Shown here piece by piece: positions 1-5,920 of a DNA stretch of 7,217 nt. The stretch is from Candidatus Acetothermia bacterium. Lineage in GTDB: Bacteria > Bipolaricaulota > Bipolaricaulia > Bipolaricaulales > Bipolaricaulaceae. The stretch is taken from assembly GCA_003551325.1 (NCBI GenBank), contig PUMK01000367.1:1-7217 (forward strand), in the 5' to 3' direction. Numbering within the stretch: position 1 is the stretch's first letter; every line of letters starts with the position of its first letter. The notes under the pieces are model-generated. The model worked only from the letters and a program-made list of their open reading frames with translations, was not told the origin of the DNA and searched no databases. The translations under genes and the position numbers were made by a program.

Positions 1-44
1 CCGGTTGAAGCGAGAAGCTCCCGAAGCGCTGCGGAGAAGTCCAC
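1..44 (-). CDS. oadB: Probable start of the membrane beta subunit of a Na+-pumping decarboxylase (OadB), partial
   Basis: Translating the minus strand beyond the oadA stop gives a GTG start at 44-42 followed by an open frame to the window edge: MDFSAALRELLAST, then an incomplete codon. The start lies 9 bases after the oadA TAG, behind a G-rich stretch (GGGGGCGGCG) that could serve as a weak ribosome binding site. The short amphipathic beginning resembles the N-termini of OadB/GcdB/MmdB subunits, which commonly open with a similar leucine-rich helix. OadB is the multi-pass membrane subunit that decarboxylates carboxybiotin and couples this to Na+ export. The order gamma, alpha, beta is a known arrangement for these operons. 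The identification rests mostly on position; 14 residues are too few to prove it by homology alone. Confidence 0.6.
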   Translation of the reverse strand, partial: MDFSAALRELLAST

Positions 45-53
45 CGCCGCCCC

Positions 54-1847
54 CTATCCGATCCAGGCCACGGTCTGACCCGCCGAGACCTGATCGCCAG
101 CACGAACCGCAAGCCTTCTGACCGTGCCATCTCCAGGGGCCCGTATCTCCGTCTCCATCTTCATCGCCTCGACAACGACGAGCGTGTCACCTTCCCGAAC
201 CGGCTGGCCCTCGCTCAGCACCACGCGGACGACGCTACCCGGCAGTGGTGATGTCACCTGTATACCCGACGATGCTGGTGCATCATCCTGCTCCGGAACA
301 ACGCTGACGGTTTCCACCTCCACCGCATACGATCTGCCGTCCACCACAACACGATCACCGTCGATGAGCACACTGAACGGCCGTCCGTCCACCATGACCG
401 TGTAGGTGTCCTTCTCGAGCTTTGTCTGTGGCGGGGTCTCGGGCAGCGCCTTGCGCAGTCGTTGTTCGGCCTCCCCTTTGAGAAAGGCAACACCTTTCTC
501 CTTGCACGTGGCTACGATGAAGATGTGTTCATCGTTGACGGGCAACCCCTCTCGCTGGAGCAGCGCTCGAGCCGCCTCCGCTCCCTTGTGGGGATCGGCA
601 TCGTTAAGTTCGAGTGGCGAAACGGTGCTGGGCTCGCGACCAAGCTGTGCACTCGCAAGCTTTACAATCTCGGGATCTGGATCGACGGGCGGGCGACCGT
701 AGTAGCCCAGCACCATCAGCCCGTATCCTTGTGCAATCTTCTCCCACGGACCCAGGAAGACGTTGTTGTACGCTTGTTGGAAGTAGAACTGCGATACAGG
801 GGTAACCGACGTGCCAAATCCTCCCCGCCGAACAACTTCCTCCATGGCCGAGATCACCTCAGGAAAACGATCGAGGGTTCCGTTGTCCCGCATCATCTGC
901 GTGTTCGCCGTAAGCGCACCCCCGGGCATTGGAGAGAAGGGGATGAGCGGCTCCACAGCCTTGGCCTCAGGCGGCATGAAGTACGCCCTCATGCAGTCCT
1001 TGAACACCGCCTCGGCCTCGATGAGCTTCTCGATGTCGACATCCAGCTCGTAATCCGTCCCCCTGAGCGCGTGCCACATCGTCACGACATCTGGCTGACA
1101 GGTACCCCCGGAAACCGGGGCCATGGAGAGATCGATCTGATCTGCCCCTGCGTCGAGGGCGGCCTTGTAGCACAGTATGCTCACACCAGCGGTCTCGTGC
1201 GTGTGAAACACGATGCGTGTTTCCGTCGGCAACAGGGCTCGGGCCCGCACGATCGTGTCGTACACCACCTGCGGCGTTGCGGTTCCCGATGCATCCTTGA
1301 AGCACACTGAGTCGAATGGAATGTCCTCCTCAAGGATCCTGCGTAGCACGGACGCATAGAAATCCGGCGTATGTGCTTCAGCCCATCCCGGTGGAACACC
1401 CATCATCGTTACGCAGACCTCGTGGCGCAATCCTGCGTCCGCAATGCACTGACCGCTGTACACAAGGTTGCCCACGTCGTTCAACGCGTCGAAGTTGCGG
1501 ATCGTAGTGATGCCATGCTTGGCAAACAGATCGGCGTGCATCCGGATGATGTCACGAGGCTGTGAGTCCAGTCCGACCACGTTGATCCCACGGGCGAGCG
1601 TCTGCAAGTTCGCCTCAGGGCCCGCTGCTTTCCTAAATGCATCCATCACGTCAAAGGCGTTCTCGGCTGCATAGAAGAACGCGGACTGAAAGGTCGCCCC
1701 ACCGCCCGACTCGAAGTGGGTCACACCCGCCTCTCGAGCCGCTTCCACCGCCGGAAGGAAATCGGATGACAGGACCCGAGCCCCGTACACCGACTGAAAT
1801 CCATCACGGAACGCTGTGACCATCACTTCGACACGCCGTTTGCTCAC
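54..1847 (-). CDS. oadA: Oxaloacetate decarboxylase-type alpha subunit: carboxyltransferase with C-terminal biotin carrier domain
   Basis: This 597-residue protein would move a carboxyl group from a 2-oxo acid (oxaloacetate in the characterised family) to its own biotin, in the cytoplasm at the membrane pump. Seen in order: a DRE-TIM/HMGL-like carboxyltransferase barrel (about 6-265) with metal ligand candidates D15 (RDGFQS), H215 and H217 (FHTHETAG), and the active-site lysine K184 (CFKDASG); GGATF (49-53), NFDALNDV (118-125) and SGGTCQP (246-252); a conserved PYC/OADA region (about 290-480); and a biotinyl domain (about 525-597) with EAMKMET, biotin site K563, 34 residues from the end. The GTG start overlaps the oadG stop (GTGA, 4 bases) behind GAGGGGGAA at good spacing. 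No biotin carboxylase gene is visible, which favours decarboxylase over pyruvate carboxylase. Oddity: canonical members read LRDAHQS where this has FRDGFQS, so the exact substrate is uncertain. Confidence 0.9.
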   Translation of the reverse strand: MSKRRVEVMVTAFRDGFQSVYGARVLSSDFLPAVEAAREAGVTHFESGGGATFQSAFFYAAENAFDVMDAFRKAAGPEANLQTLARGINVVGLDSQPRDIIRMHADLFAKHGITTIRNFDALNDVGNLVYSGQCIADAGLRHEVCVTMMGVPPGWAEAHTPDFYASVLRRILEEDIPFDSVCFKDASGTATPQVVYDTIVRARALLPTETRIVFHTHETAGVSILCYKAALDAGADQIDLSMAPVSGGTCQPDVVTMWHALRGTDYELDVDIEKLIEAEAVFKDCMRAYFMPPEAKAVEPLIPFSPMPGGALTANTQMMRDNGTLDRFPEVISAMEEVVRRGGFGTSVTPVSQFYFQQAYNNVFLGPWEKIAQGYGLMVLGYYGRPPVDPDPEIVKLASAQLGREPSTVSPLELNDADPHKGAEAARALLQREGLPVNDEHIFIVATCKEKGVAFLKGEAEQRLRKALPETPPQTKLEKDTYTVMVDGRPFSVLIDGDRVVVDGRSYAVEVETVSVVPEQDDAPASSGIQVTSPLPGSVVRVVLSEGQPVREGDTLVVVEAMKMETEIRAPGDGTVRRLAVRAGDQVSAGQTVAWIG

Positions 1848-2065
1848 GACTGCTTCCCCCTCTTGGCCATCACCGCCGCAACAGCTGCTGCCACAGCCCC
1901 ATCATCCCAGGATGAACCCGAGGACGAACCATCATCCAGCGGCCGTCCACGTTGCCAACGGGCGACGCACCGGCTCATGAGCCACAAGGCCGTTACGAGG
2001 AGTCCTAGGAAGACGAACACCGCACCGACACCGACCAGCATGACACGCAGACCATCAATTAGCAC
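1844..2065 (-). CDS. oadG: Small membrane gamma subunit of a Na+-pumping decarboxylase (OadG family)
   Basis: This 73-residue protein has one membrane helix (about residues 8-31, containing VGVGAVFVFLGLLV), a basic segment (RCVARWQRGR), a Ser/Gly/Asp-rich linker, and an Ala-rich end (AVAAAVAAVMAKRG). A single N-terminal helix, a flexible linker and an 'AAVAA' tail are typical of OadG and the matching delta subunits of methylmalonyl-CoA and glutaconyl-CoA decarboxylases. In that family the subunit anchors the alpha subunit to the membrane beta subunit and helps assembly. The GTG start overlaps the birA end by 7 bases (GTGCTAA) and has a GGGGGA binding site upstream; its TGA overlaps the oadA GTG by 4 bases, so translation of all three is probably coupled. 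Sequence conservation is low in this family, so the assignment leans on topology and position. Confidence 0.85.
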   Translation of the reverse strand: MLIDGLRVMLVGVGAVFVFLGLLVTALWLMSRCVARWQRGRPLDDGSSSGSSWDDGAVAAAVAAVMAKRGKQS

Positions 2066-2817
2066 GCTACGTCCCCCGCGAACACGGAGTGTGTATGCCC
2101 GTCACCGTCTGTGAGCACAAGCGCACCCCGATCGTTGATACCCCTGACGCATCCCCGGACCACACCGGTTGGGACCCGCACCTCCACCGTCTCGTCCAGT
2201 GACCACAAGCGTTCCGCCATCTCCCGTCGCATCGCCTGAGGTCCCAGCCGCTCAAGCTCCATGACCGCAGACGAGAAAGCGGCAAGCACCGCCTCGGCGA
2301 ACACATCCCGGTCGACAGGCTGTCCCAGTGCATGAGCTAGCACGCATACCGGAACGTCGACGCATGCTGCATCCTCAACGGACATGTTGAGGTTGACGCC
2401 CAGCCCCAGCGCCACGACCGGAGACTGGCCTCCCTGCCACCTGCCCTCCGCCAAGACCCCAGCGATCTTCTGCCCCTCGACGAGCACATCATTGGGCCAC
2501 TTGATCTTGGGTTCCAGAGCGTAGCCCTCCAAGACGCGGGAGACTGCGATGGCCATACAGTGCGTCAACCAACCTGGGCCCCAGCGCTGCACGGCCGGAG
2601 GAAGCCCCTTGAGGAGCACCGTCATGTAGAGGTTGCCAGGCGGAGAGTGCCAGCAGCGGCCCGCACGCCCTCGCCCGGTGGTCTGGCGATCGGCAAGGAG
2701 CACCGTCCCATGGGCGAGTGTCGCGGCGCCGCGCAGAGCACAGGCATTGGTGGAGTCGACCTCCCCCAGCCGCTCGACCGTAAACCGGAGTTCCCCGTCC
2801 GAATCCACGCCTGCCAT
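2059..2817 (-). CDS. birA: Biotin-protein ligase, monofunctional (no DNA-binding domain)
   Basis: This 252-residue enzyme activates biotin with ATP and attaches it to the lysine of biotin carrier domains, most obviously K563 of the neighbouring OadA. Visible motifs: DSTN (21-24), the biotinyl-AMP loop GRGRAGRCW (48-56), NLYMTVLL (62-69), KWPNDVLVEGQKIAGVLAE (106-124) with catalytic lysine candidate K117, GLGVNLN (138-144), and an SH3-like C-terminal domain (about 210-252). It lacks the N-terminal helix-turn-helix of E. coli BirA, so it is a ligase only and should not repress biotin synthesis. The frame stays open upstream to 3018, but that part overlaps the NIF3 gene, shows no family similarity and includes the promoter. 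ATG 2817 is chosen because GGGAG lies 6 bases before it. It is the first gene of the operon and overlaps oadG by 7 bases. Confidence 0.93.
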   Translation of the reverse strand: MAGVDSDGELRFTVERLGEVDSTNACALRGAATLAHGTVLLADRQTTGRGRAGRCWHSPPGNLYMTVLLKGLPPAVQRWGPGWLTHCMAIAVSRVLEGYALEPKIKWPNDVLVEGQKIAGVLAEGRWQGGQSPVVALGLGVNLNMSVEDAACVDVPVCVLAHALGQPVDRDVFAEAVLAAFSSAVMELERLGPQAMRREMAERLWSLDETVEVRVPTGVVRGCVRGINDRGALVLTDGDGHTHSVFAGDVAC

Positions 2818-2823
2818 CACCAG

Positions 2824-2828
2824 CTCCC
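2824..2828 (-). promoter_or_regulatory. Ribosome binding site that fixes the birA start
   Basis: GGGAG on the minus strand is followed by 6 bases and then ATG 2817. An in-frame GTG directly before this ATG (2820-2818) would leave only 3 bases of spacing, so the ATG is preferred. This supports rejecting the 67-codon upstream extension. Confidence 0.7.
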
Positions 2829-2834
2829 GTTCAG

Positions 2835-2862
2835 ATCCTATACCGATCCGCCTTCGTGTCAA
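2835..2862 (-). promoter_or_regulatory. Sigma70-type promoter of the birA-oadG-oadA-(oadB) operon
   Basis: On the minus strand a perfect -35 box TTGACA (2862-2857) is followed by a 16-base spacer and a -10 box TAGGAT (2840-2835; 4 of 6 consensus positions). A start of transcription 6-8 bases downstream would fall near 2828, giving an untranslated leader of only about 11 bases that barely includes the ribosome binding site. The box lies in the 112-base gap after nif3, so the operon probably does not depend on nif3 transcription. I saw no convincing terminator for nif3 in this gap. Confidence 0.6.
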
Positions 2863-2929
2863 CTCGGATAGCCCCAATCCATCCGGGCATAGGCCATCGC
2901 CCCCCCCTATTTCCGGGACGCACCAGGAC

Positions 2930-3757
2930 TCATTCGGGCACGACACCCAGCGACGCTGTGACGTCCAACCCTCGATCGCGTAGGGCTTCCACGAAGGGGT
3001 TGATGCCAATCGCGTCACTGGCGATGTGGCCGGTGACCACGAGATTCACCGCACGGCCCGCGCAGGCTTCGGTCAACCGACGAGCATCCTGGGGCCGACA
3101 GTGGATGTAGATCACGGTGTCCACGCCATGATCGAAGTAAGCCAACGCCACAGGGAACCCTCCGTTCGTCCCCGCCCCATGGGCAACCACAGCGCGGCCC
3201 ACCGGGTTGTTCCGACGACCGACCACAACTTGAATATCGGTTAGCGCATTGCGGAATTCCCCAAAGCGCTCCTCAAGATGGAGGATCAGCTCCTCCACTG
3301 TGGCTGAAGGGCTGAGCTCTGCGACAGCAGCGGCCATCCGTCTGCGGCCGATCTCGTCCAGCGGCGTGTGCACGTTCATGTAGGCCAGACCGAGCATGCG
3401 TGCTACTGCCGGTGAACGGTCGTAGTTGCGCATCGCATCGAGCATCCTACGCTCGTAGATCAACTCAGCCACTGCAGCATGGGCCCGCTGCTCGCTGACG
3501 CCGACCGCGGTCATCTGCACTACGTGTCGCTCTAGGACACGGTGGTAGTGAAGCACTGCTGTTCCGCCAGCCGGATGGTGCGCAATGGCGAGGTCGTAGC
3601 CCAGCTGCTTCGCCAACACCAGTTCAGCGGCGTCCAAGTCGACACCGACCAGAGCCCGCTTGAGCCCCTCTCCCGGGACGTAGACCGCAGAATCAGGCGG
3701 TACCTCGTCCATCTCTGCCAACGCCAACGCAAGCTCCATGACGTCCTGTGTGTTCAC
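2930..3757 (-). CDS. NIF3/DUF34 family metal-binding protein (GTP cyclohydrolase I type 2-like)
   Basis: This 275-residue protein belongs to the widespread NIF3 (DUF34) family, which binds two metal ions and often forms toroidal hexamers; its cellular function is not settled, despite the 'GTP cyclohydrolase type 2' label. Visible: GVDLDAAELVLAK (38-50) followed by IAHHP (58-62), the metal-binding double histidine; HTPLD (130-134); and a C-terminal GHIASD (243-248) matching the family's last metal motif (H, then D/E four residues on). The frame stays open to 4192, but that extension runs opposite to fmdE and looks nothing like the family. GTG 3757 is chosen because AGGAGG lies 4 bases upstream and the protein then begins like its homologues (MNTQDVMELALALAEM). 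It stands alone, divergent from fmdE and upstream of the birA operon. Confidence 0.9.
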   Translation of the reverse strand: MNTQDVMELALALAEMDEVPPDSAVYVPGEGLKRALVGVDLDAAELVLAKQLGYDLAIAHHPAGGTAVLHYHRVLERHVVQMTAVGVSEQRAHAAVAELIYERRMLDAMRNYDRSPAVARMLGLAYMNVHTPLDEIGRRRMAAAVAELSPSATVEELILHLEERFGEFRNALTDIQVVVGRRNNPVGRAVVAHGAGTNGGFPVALAYFDHGVDTVIYIHCRPQDARRLTEACAGRAVNLVVTGHIASDAIGINPFVEALRDRGLDVTASLGVVPE

Positions 3758-3761
3758 AAAG

Positions 3762-3767
3762 CCTCCT
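3762..3767 (-). promoter_or_regulatory. Strong ribosome binding site that fixes the nif3-family gene start at GTG 3757
   Basis: Minus-strand AGGAGG (part of GAGAGGAGG) lies 4 bases before GTG 3757. The next in-frame ATG (3739) would be 22 bases away, too far. No comparable site precedes any start in the upstream extension that I noticed. Confidence 0.7.
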
Positions 3768-3780
3768 CTCGTGTCCGCTA

Positions 3781-3786
3781 ATAGTA
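3781..3786 (-). promoter_or_regulatory. Possible -10 box of the NIF3-family gene
   Basis: Minus-strand TACTAT (4 of 6 matches to TATAAT) lies about 14 bases upstream of the ribosome binding site. At 16-18 bases further upstream there is no good -35 box (GGTTCA is the closest). Tentative. Confidence 0.3.
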
Positions 3787-3849
3787 ACGGCTGATGGCGT
3801 GCATGAACCCCGGGCACACAAGCTGGACGGAAGGCGTGACGAGGTCGGC

Positions 3850-3878
3850 TTGACGACAACGCGTTCAACGTGTAGGAG
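3850..3878 (+). promoter_or_regulatory. Probable fmdE promoter with a palindrome in the spacer
   Basis: TTGACG (3850-3855; 5 of 6) is followed by a 17-base spacer and TAGGAG (3873-3878; 3 of 6). The spacer contains the perfect 8-base palindrome AACGCGTT (3858-3865), which could be a half-hidden operator or chance. A strong ribosome binding site, AAGGAGGGG (3891-3899), follows, 2 bases before ATG 3902 (4 bases from the GGAGG core). The -10 box is weak, so the call is moderate. Confidence 0.45.
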
Positions 3879-3901
3879 ATCCAAGGATCAAAGGAGGGGA
3901 C

Positions 3902-4435
3902 ATGGACAAGCGATCGTACGACGAACTCGTCACATTTCACGGCCATAGCTGCCCTGGACTGGCGTTCGGCTATCGCATGACCGTGGCGGCCCTGGACGCC
4001 CTCGGCATCGGCCGAGCCTCGGACGAAGCGTTGGTGGCCATTGTGGAGAACGATGCCTGCGGGGTTGACGCAGTTCAATTCATGGCCGGATGCACGTTCG
4101 GCAAGGGGAACCTCGTGTTCCGCGATTACGGGAAGCCCGTGTATACGTTCCTCGACCGCGGTACTGGCCGGGCCGTTCGCGTACTGGGACACGGCCGAGG
4201 GCTTCCCGAAGAGCTCCGCGGGGATCGCGAGGGGTCGACCGGATGGCTCCTCACGGCTCCCCCGGAGGAAGTGGTCTCCTGTGCAGAGGTCAGGAGATCA
4301 CCGCCACCGGTCGCGCGCCTGCACAACTCCAAAGCCTGCGACGCCTGCGGGGAACGCGTCATGGAGTCACGGCTTCGCGTCGTGGATGACCGCCATCTGT
4401 GCATTCCCTGTGCGGAGGGCACCGATGCAGCATGA
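3902..4435 (+). CDS. FmdE/FwdE-family protein with C-terminal Cys4 zinc-binding motif
   Basis: This 177-residue protein carries the hallmark FmdE motif FHGHSCPGL (12-20) followed by GYR, then a second conserved block with C53 and C64 (CGVDAVQFMAGCTFGKGNL), and a C-terminal zinc-ribbon-like module with C146, C149, C167 and C170 (CDACG...CIPC). The family is named after subunit E of the molybdenum formylmethanofuran dehydrogenase of methanogens. Members in bacteria without that pathway are common and their function is unknown; the conserved Cys/His residues suggest metal or molybdopterin-related binding. None of the catalytic Fwd/Fmd subunits is present here, so methanofuran chemistry should not be assumed. 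It is transcribed alone, divergent from the NIF3 gene and convergent with the radical SAM gene, whose stop is about 40 bases away. No signal peptide or membrane segment is seen, so it is probably cytoplasmic. Confidence 0.9.
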   Translation: MDKRSYDELVTFHGHSCPGLAFGYRMTVAALDALGIGRASDEALVAIVENDACGVDAVQFMAGCTFGKGNLVFRDYGKPVYTFLDRGTGRAVRVLGHGRGLPEELRGDREGSTGWLLTAPPEEVVSCAEVRRSPPPVARLHNSKACDACGERVMESRLRVVDDRHLCIPCAEGTDAA

Positions 4436-4476
4436 TCCCTGGGCCTGACAGCCGCGCACCACCACGCTGTGCATCG

Positions 4477-5397
4477 TCACTGTACACCTGCACGGGCAAG
4501 CCCCAGCTTCTCGGCAAGCCGGAGCACCTGACGGATCTCCGCTCCGGTGGGACGCCGAGAGAGCTCGGCGAAGGCGTGGGCTCGATGCGCCGGGTAGTAC
4601 TGCGCCATGATGTTGATGAAGCTCCCGGAAGAGACGTGCTCTGCGAAGAAACGAAGTACCCGATCCGAACAGGCAAGCCCTTCAGGAAGGACAAGATGCC
4701 TCACCAGCAGTCCTCGGACAGCAAGACCGTGTGCGATCGTGAGGTCACCTACCTGTCGGTGCATCTCCAGCACAGCCGCTCGAACAAGTTCCCAATAATC
4801 TGGAACCCCAGAGTACTGCTCCGCCAGTGCGGAATCCCCGTACTTGACATCGGGCATGTAGATGTCCACGACACCTTCGAGAACGCGCACCACCTCAACC
4901 GACTCGTAGCCACCGCAGTTCCACACCACGGGAAGCCTCAGCCCTCCCTCAACGGCCAGCGCCAGCGCTTCGACCAACGCCAGCGCTTGATGCGTCGGCG
5001 TCACGAAGTTGATGTTGTGACAACCCATGCGCTGCAGCGAAAGCAACCAGTGGGCAAGCTGCTCTACGGACACCTCTTCGCCGGCACCGCCTTGGGAGAT
5101 GTCATGGTTCTGACAGAAGACACACCGGAGCACACAACCCGTGAGGAACACCGTACCTGAACCGCCCGTGCCGACAAGCACACGTTCCTCACCGTAGTGG
5201 GGACCCACGTTGGCCAGCCACGGGCGCCTTCCGGCACCGCACAAACCACGTTCGTCGCGGATGCGGTGTACCCCACAAGCCCGTGGGCACAGGCGACAAG
5301 GCGCAGCCAACGCTCGTAGAGCTTTGATGCGTTCGGCGAATCCTGCGTGGCCAAGGCTCAGGTATGCTGGCGCACGACCGGCGTGTTCGGCTGACAT
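4477..5397 (-). CDS. PflX-like radical SAM protein (COG1313 type)
   Basis: This 306-residue protein has the radical SAM motif C88-x3-C92-x2-C95 (TGCVLRCVFCQN), which binds a 4Fe-4S cluster to cleave S-adenosylmethionine, and an N-terminal cysteine set C34, C37, C41, C53 (CRLCPRACG...GLCGAG) that may hold a second metal site. Further family blocks are NINFVTPTH, MPDVKYGD and LLVRHLVLP. The overall pattern fits COG1313 ('PflX', related to pyruvate formate-lyase activating enzymes) better than the AmmeMemoRadiSam branch. Its substrate is unknown, and no glycyl-radical enzyme is visible. The start is uncertain: ATG 5397, just after the Nudix stop (TGAGGGGATG), avoids overlap and leaves a family-like N-terminus; ATG 5412 is the alternative. 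Both have purines almost touching the start, so translation is likely coupled to the Nudix gene. The open frame up to 5544 lies inside the Nudix gene and is rejected. Confidence 0.88.
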   Translation of the reverse strand: MSAEHAGRAPAYLSLGHAGFAERIKALRALAAPCRLCPRACGVHRIRDERGLCGAGRRPWLANVGPHYGEERVLVGTGGSGTVFLTGCVLRCVFCQNHDISQGGAGEEVSVEQLAHWLLSLQRMGCHNINFVTPTHQALALVEALALAVEGGLRLPVVWNCGGYESVEVVRVLEGVVDIYMPDVKYGDSALAEQYSGVPDYWELVRAAVLEMHRQVGDLTIAHGLAVRGLLVRHLVLPEGLACSDRVLRFFAEHVSSGSFINIMAQYYPAHRAHAFAELSRRPTGAEIRQVLRLAEKLGLARAGVQ

Positions 5398-5401
5398 CCC
5401 C

Positions 5402-5872
5402 TCAGTTGACATCTCCAAGGTAGCATGGGGCGGCATCTGGGTCTTGTGCCAGCCGCGGCAAGACTTCCGCCAATACGGATGGGTAGACCCTGTGCTGATC
5501 CAGTTGGTCCAAAGGAAGCCAGGCGTAACCCACCTGAGGTCCATCCGGCTCGCATCCTTGGCAAGGCTCTACCCCATCCGGAAGGTGACAGACGAACATC
5601 AGCTCCAGCTGATGCTCCGGGCTCTCAGCATGGGCAAACTCATGGTGAGCCCCGATGTAATCACGCACCAGGACCAGATCACCGATGTCCACCGACACTC
5701 CGATCTCCTCACGACACTCGCGCTGGAGCGCTTGGGGAAGGGTCTCACCGGGCACTTGACCCCCGCCGGGGAGCAGATGGTAAGTCCCCTCAGCATCGCG
5801 GTTCACGGTGACCAACAACGCTCCGTCCCGAATGATGATCGCCTTGGTGGCAGTGCGCACGCGGTGGTGCAT
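5402..5872 (-). CDS. Nudix hydrolase
   Basis: This 156-residue protein hydrolyses a nucleoside diphosphate linked to some other group; the exact substrate cannot be told from sequence. It has a complete Nudix box, G-x5-E-x7-RE-x2-EE-x-G, running from G37 through E43 to R51-E52, E55-E56 and G58 (ends RECREEIGV), with E55/E56 as the expected metal ligands. It is preceded by TYHLLPGGG, typical of small single-domain members of the ADP-ribose or (d)NTP type. ATG 5872 is chosen over the in-frame GTG 5878 because the AGGAGG site overlaps that GTG and sits 5 bases before the ATG. The gene is first in a two-gene unit; its stop is 4 bases before the radical SAM start. Whether it serves that enzyme or is just a housekeeping companion is unknown. 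Confidence 0.92.
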   Translation of the reverse strand: MHHRVRTATKAIIIRDGALLVTVNRDAEGTYHLLPGGGQVPGETLPQALQRECREEIGVSVDIGDLVLVRDYIGAHHEFAHAESPEHQLELMFVCHLPDGVEPCQGCEPDGPQVGYAWLPLDQLDQHRVYPSVLAEVLPRLAQDPDAAPCYLGDVN

Positions 5873-5877
5873 GGACA

Positions 5878-5883
5878 CCTCCT
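5878..5883 (-). promoter_or_regulatory. Ribosome binding site deciding the Nudix gene start
   Basis: Minus-strand AGGAGG is followed by TGTCC and ATG 5872, an ideal 5-base spacing. It overlaps the alternative GTG 5878, which therefore cannot use it. Confidence 0.75.
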
Positions 5884-5890
5884 CGGACCA

Positions 5891-5920
5891 AGTTTAGCGG
5901 CAATCGCCACCTATTGTGAC
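5891..5920 (-). promoter_or_regulatory. Possible promoter of the Nudix-radical SAM unit
   Basis: Minus-strand GTCACA (5920-5915; 4 of 6 to TTGACA), an 18-base spacer, and TAAACT (5896-5891; 4 of 6 to TATAAT). The expected transcript start near 5884 would again give a very short leader that begins at the ribosome binding site. Moderate matches only. Confidence 0.4.

Noticed and set aside
462..1310. Long plus-strand open frame of 282 codons opposite oadA
   Set aside because: It lies wholly antisense to a well-conserved gene, has no recognisable domain and a composition rich in Arg/His typical of shadow frames in GC-rich DNA.
54..1847. Pyruvate carboxylase subunit B rather than a decarboxylase alpha subunit
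   Set aside because: The domain layout alone cannot separate the two, but the adjacent OadG-like membrane subunit and lack of a biotin carboxylase gene favour the Na+-pumping decarboxylase.
2818..3018. N-terminal extension of 67 codons on birA, which might have been a DNA-binding domain
   Set aside because: It overlaps the NIF3 gene end in another frame, contains the promoter, and shows no helix-turn-helix pattern; the ATG at 2817 has its own binding site.
3758..4192. N-terminal extension of 145 codons on the NIF3-family gene
   Set aside because: It is antisense to the start of fmdE, shows no NIF3 similarity, and a strong AGGAGG site marks the internal GTG 3757.
4448..4470. Possible terminator hairpin ACAGC...GCTGT between the convergent fmdE and radical SAM genes
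   Set aside because: Only a 5-base stem with a 13-base loop and no T run on either strand.
4399..5160. Plus-strand open frame of 253 codons opposite the radical SAM gene
   Set aside because: It overlaps the end of fmdE and lies antisense to conserved radical SAM motifs; no family resemblance.
4477..5397. Assignment to the AmmeMemoRadiSam branch of radical SAM enzymes
   Set aside because: The N-terminal CRLCPRACG block and the NINFVTPTH and MPDVKYGD motifs fit the COG1313/PflX branch better, and no AMMECR1 or MEMO gene is nearby.
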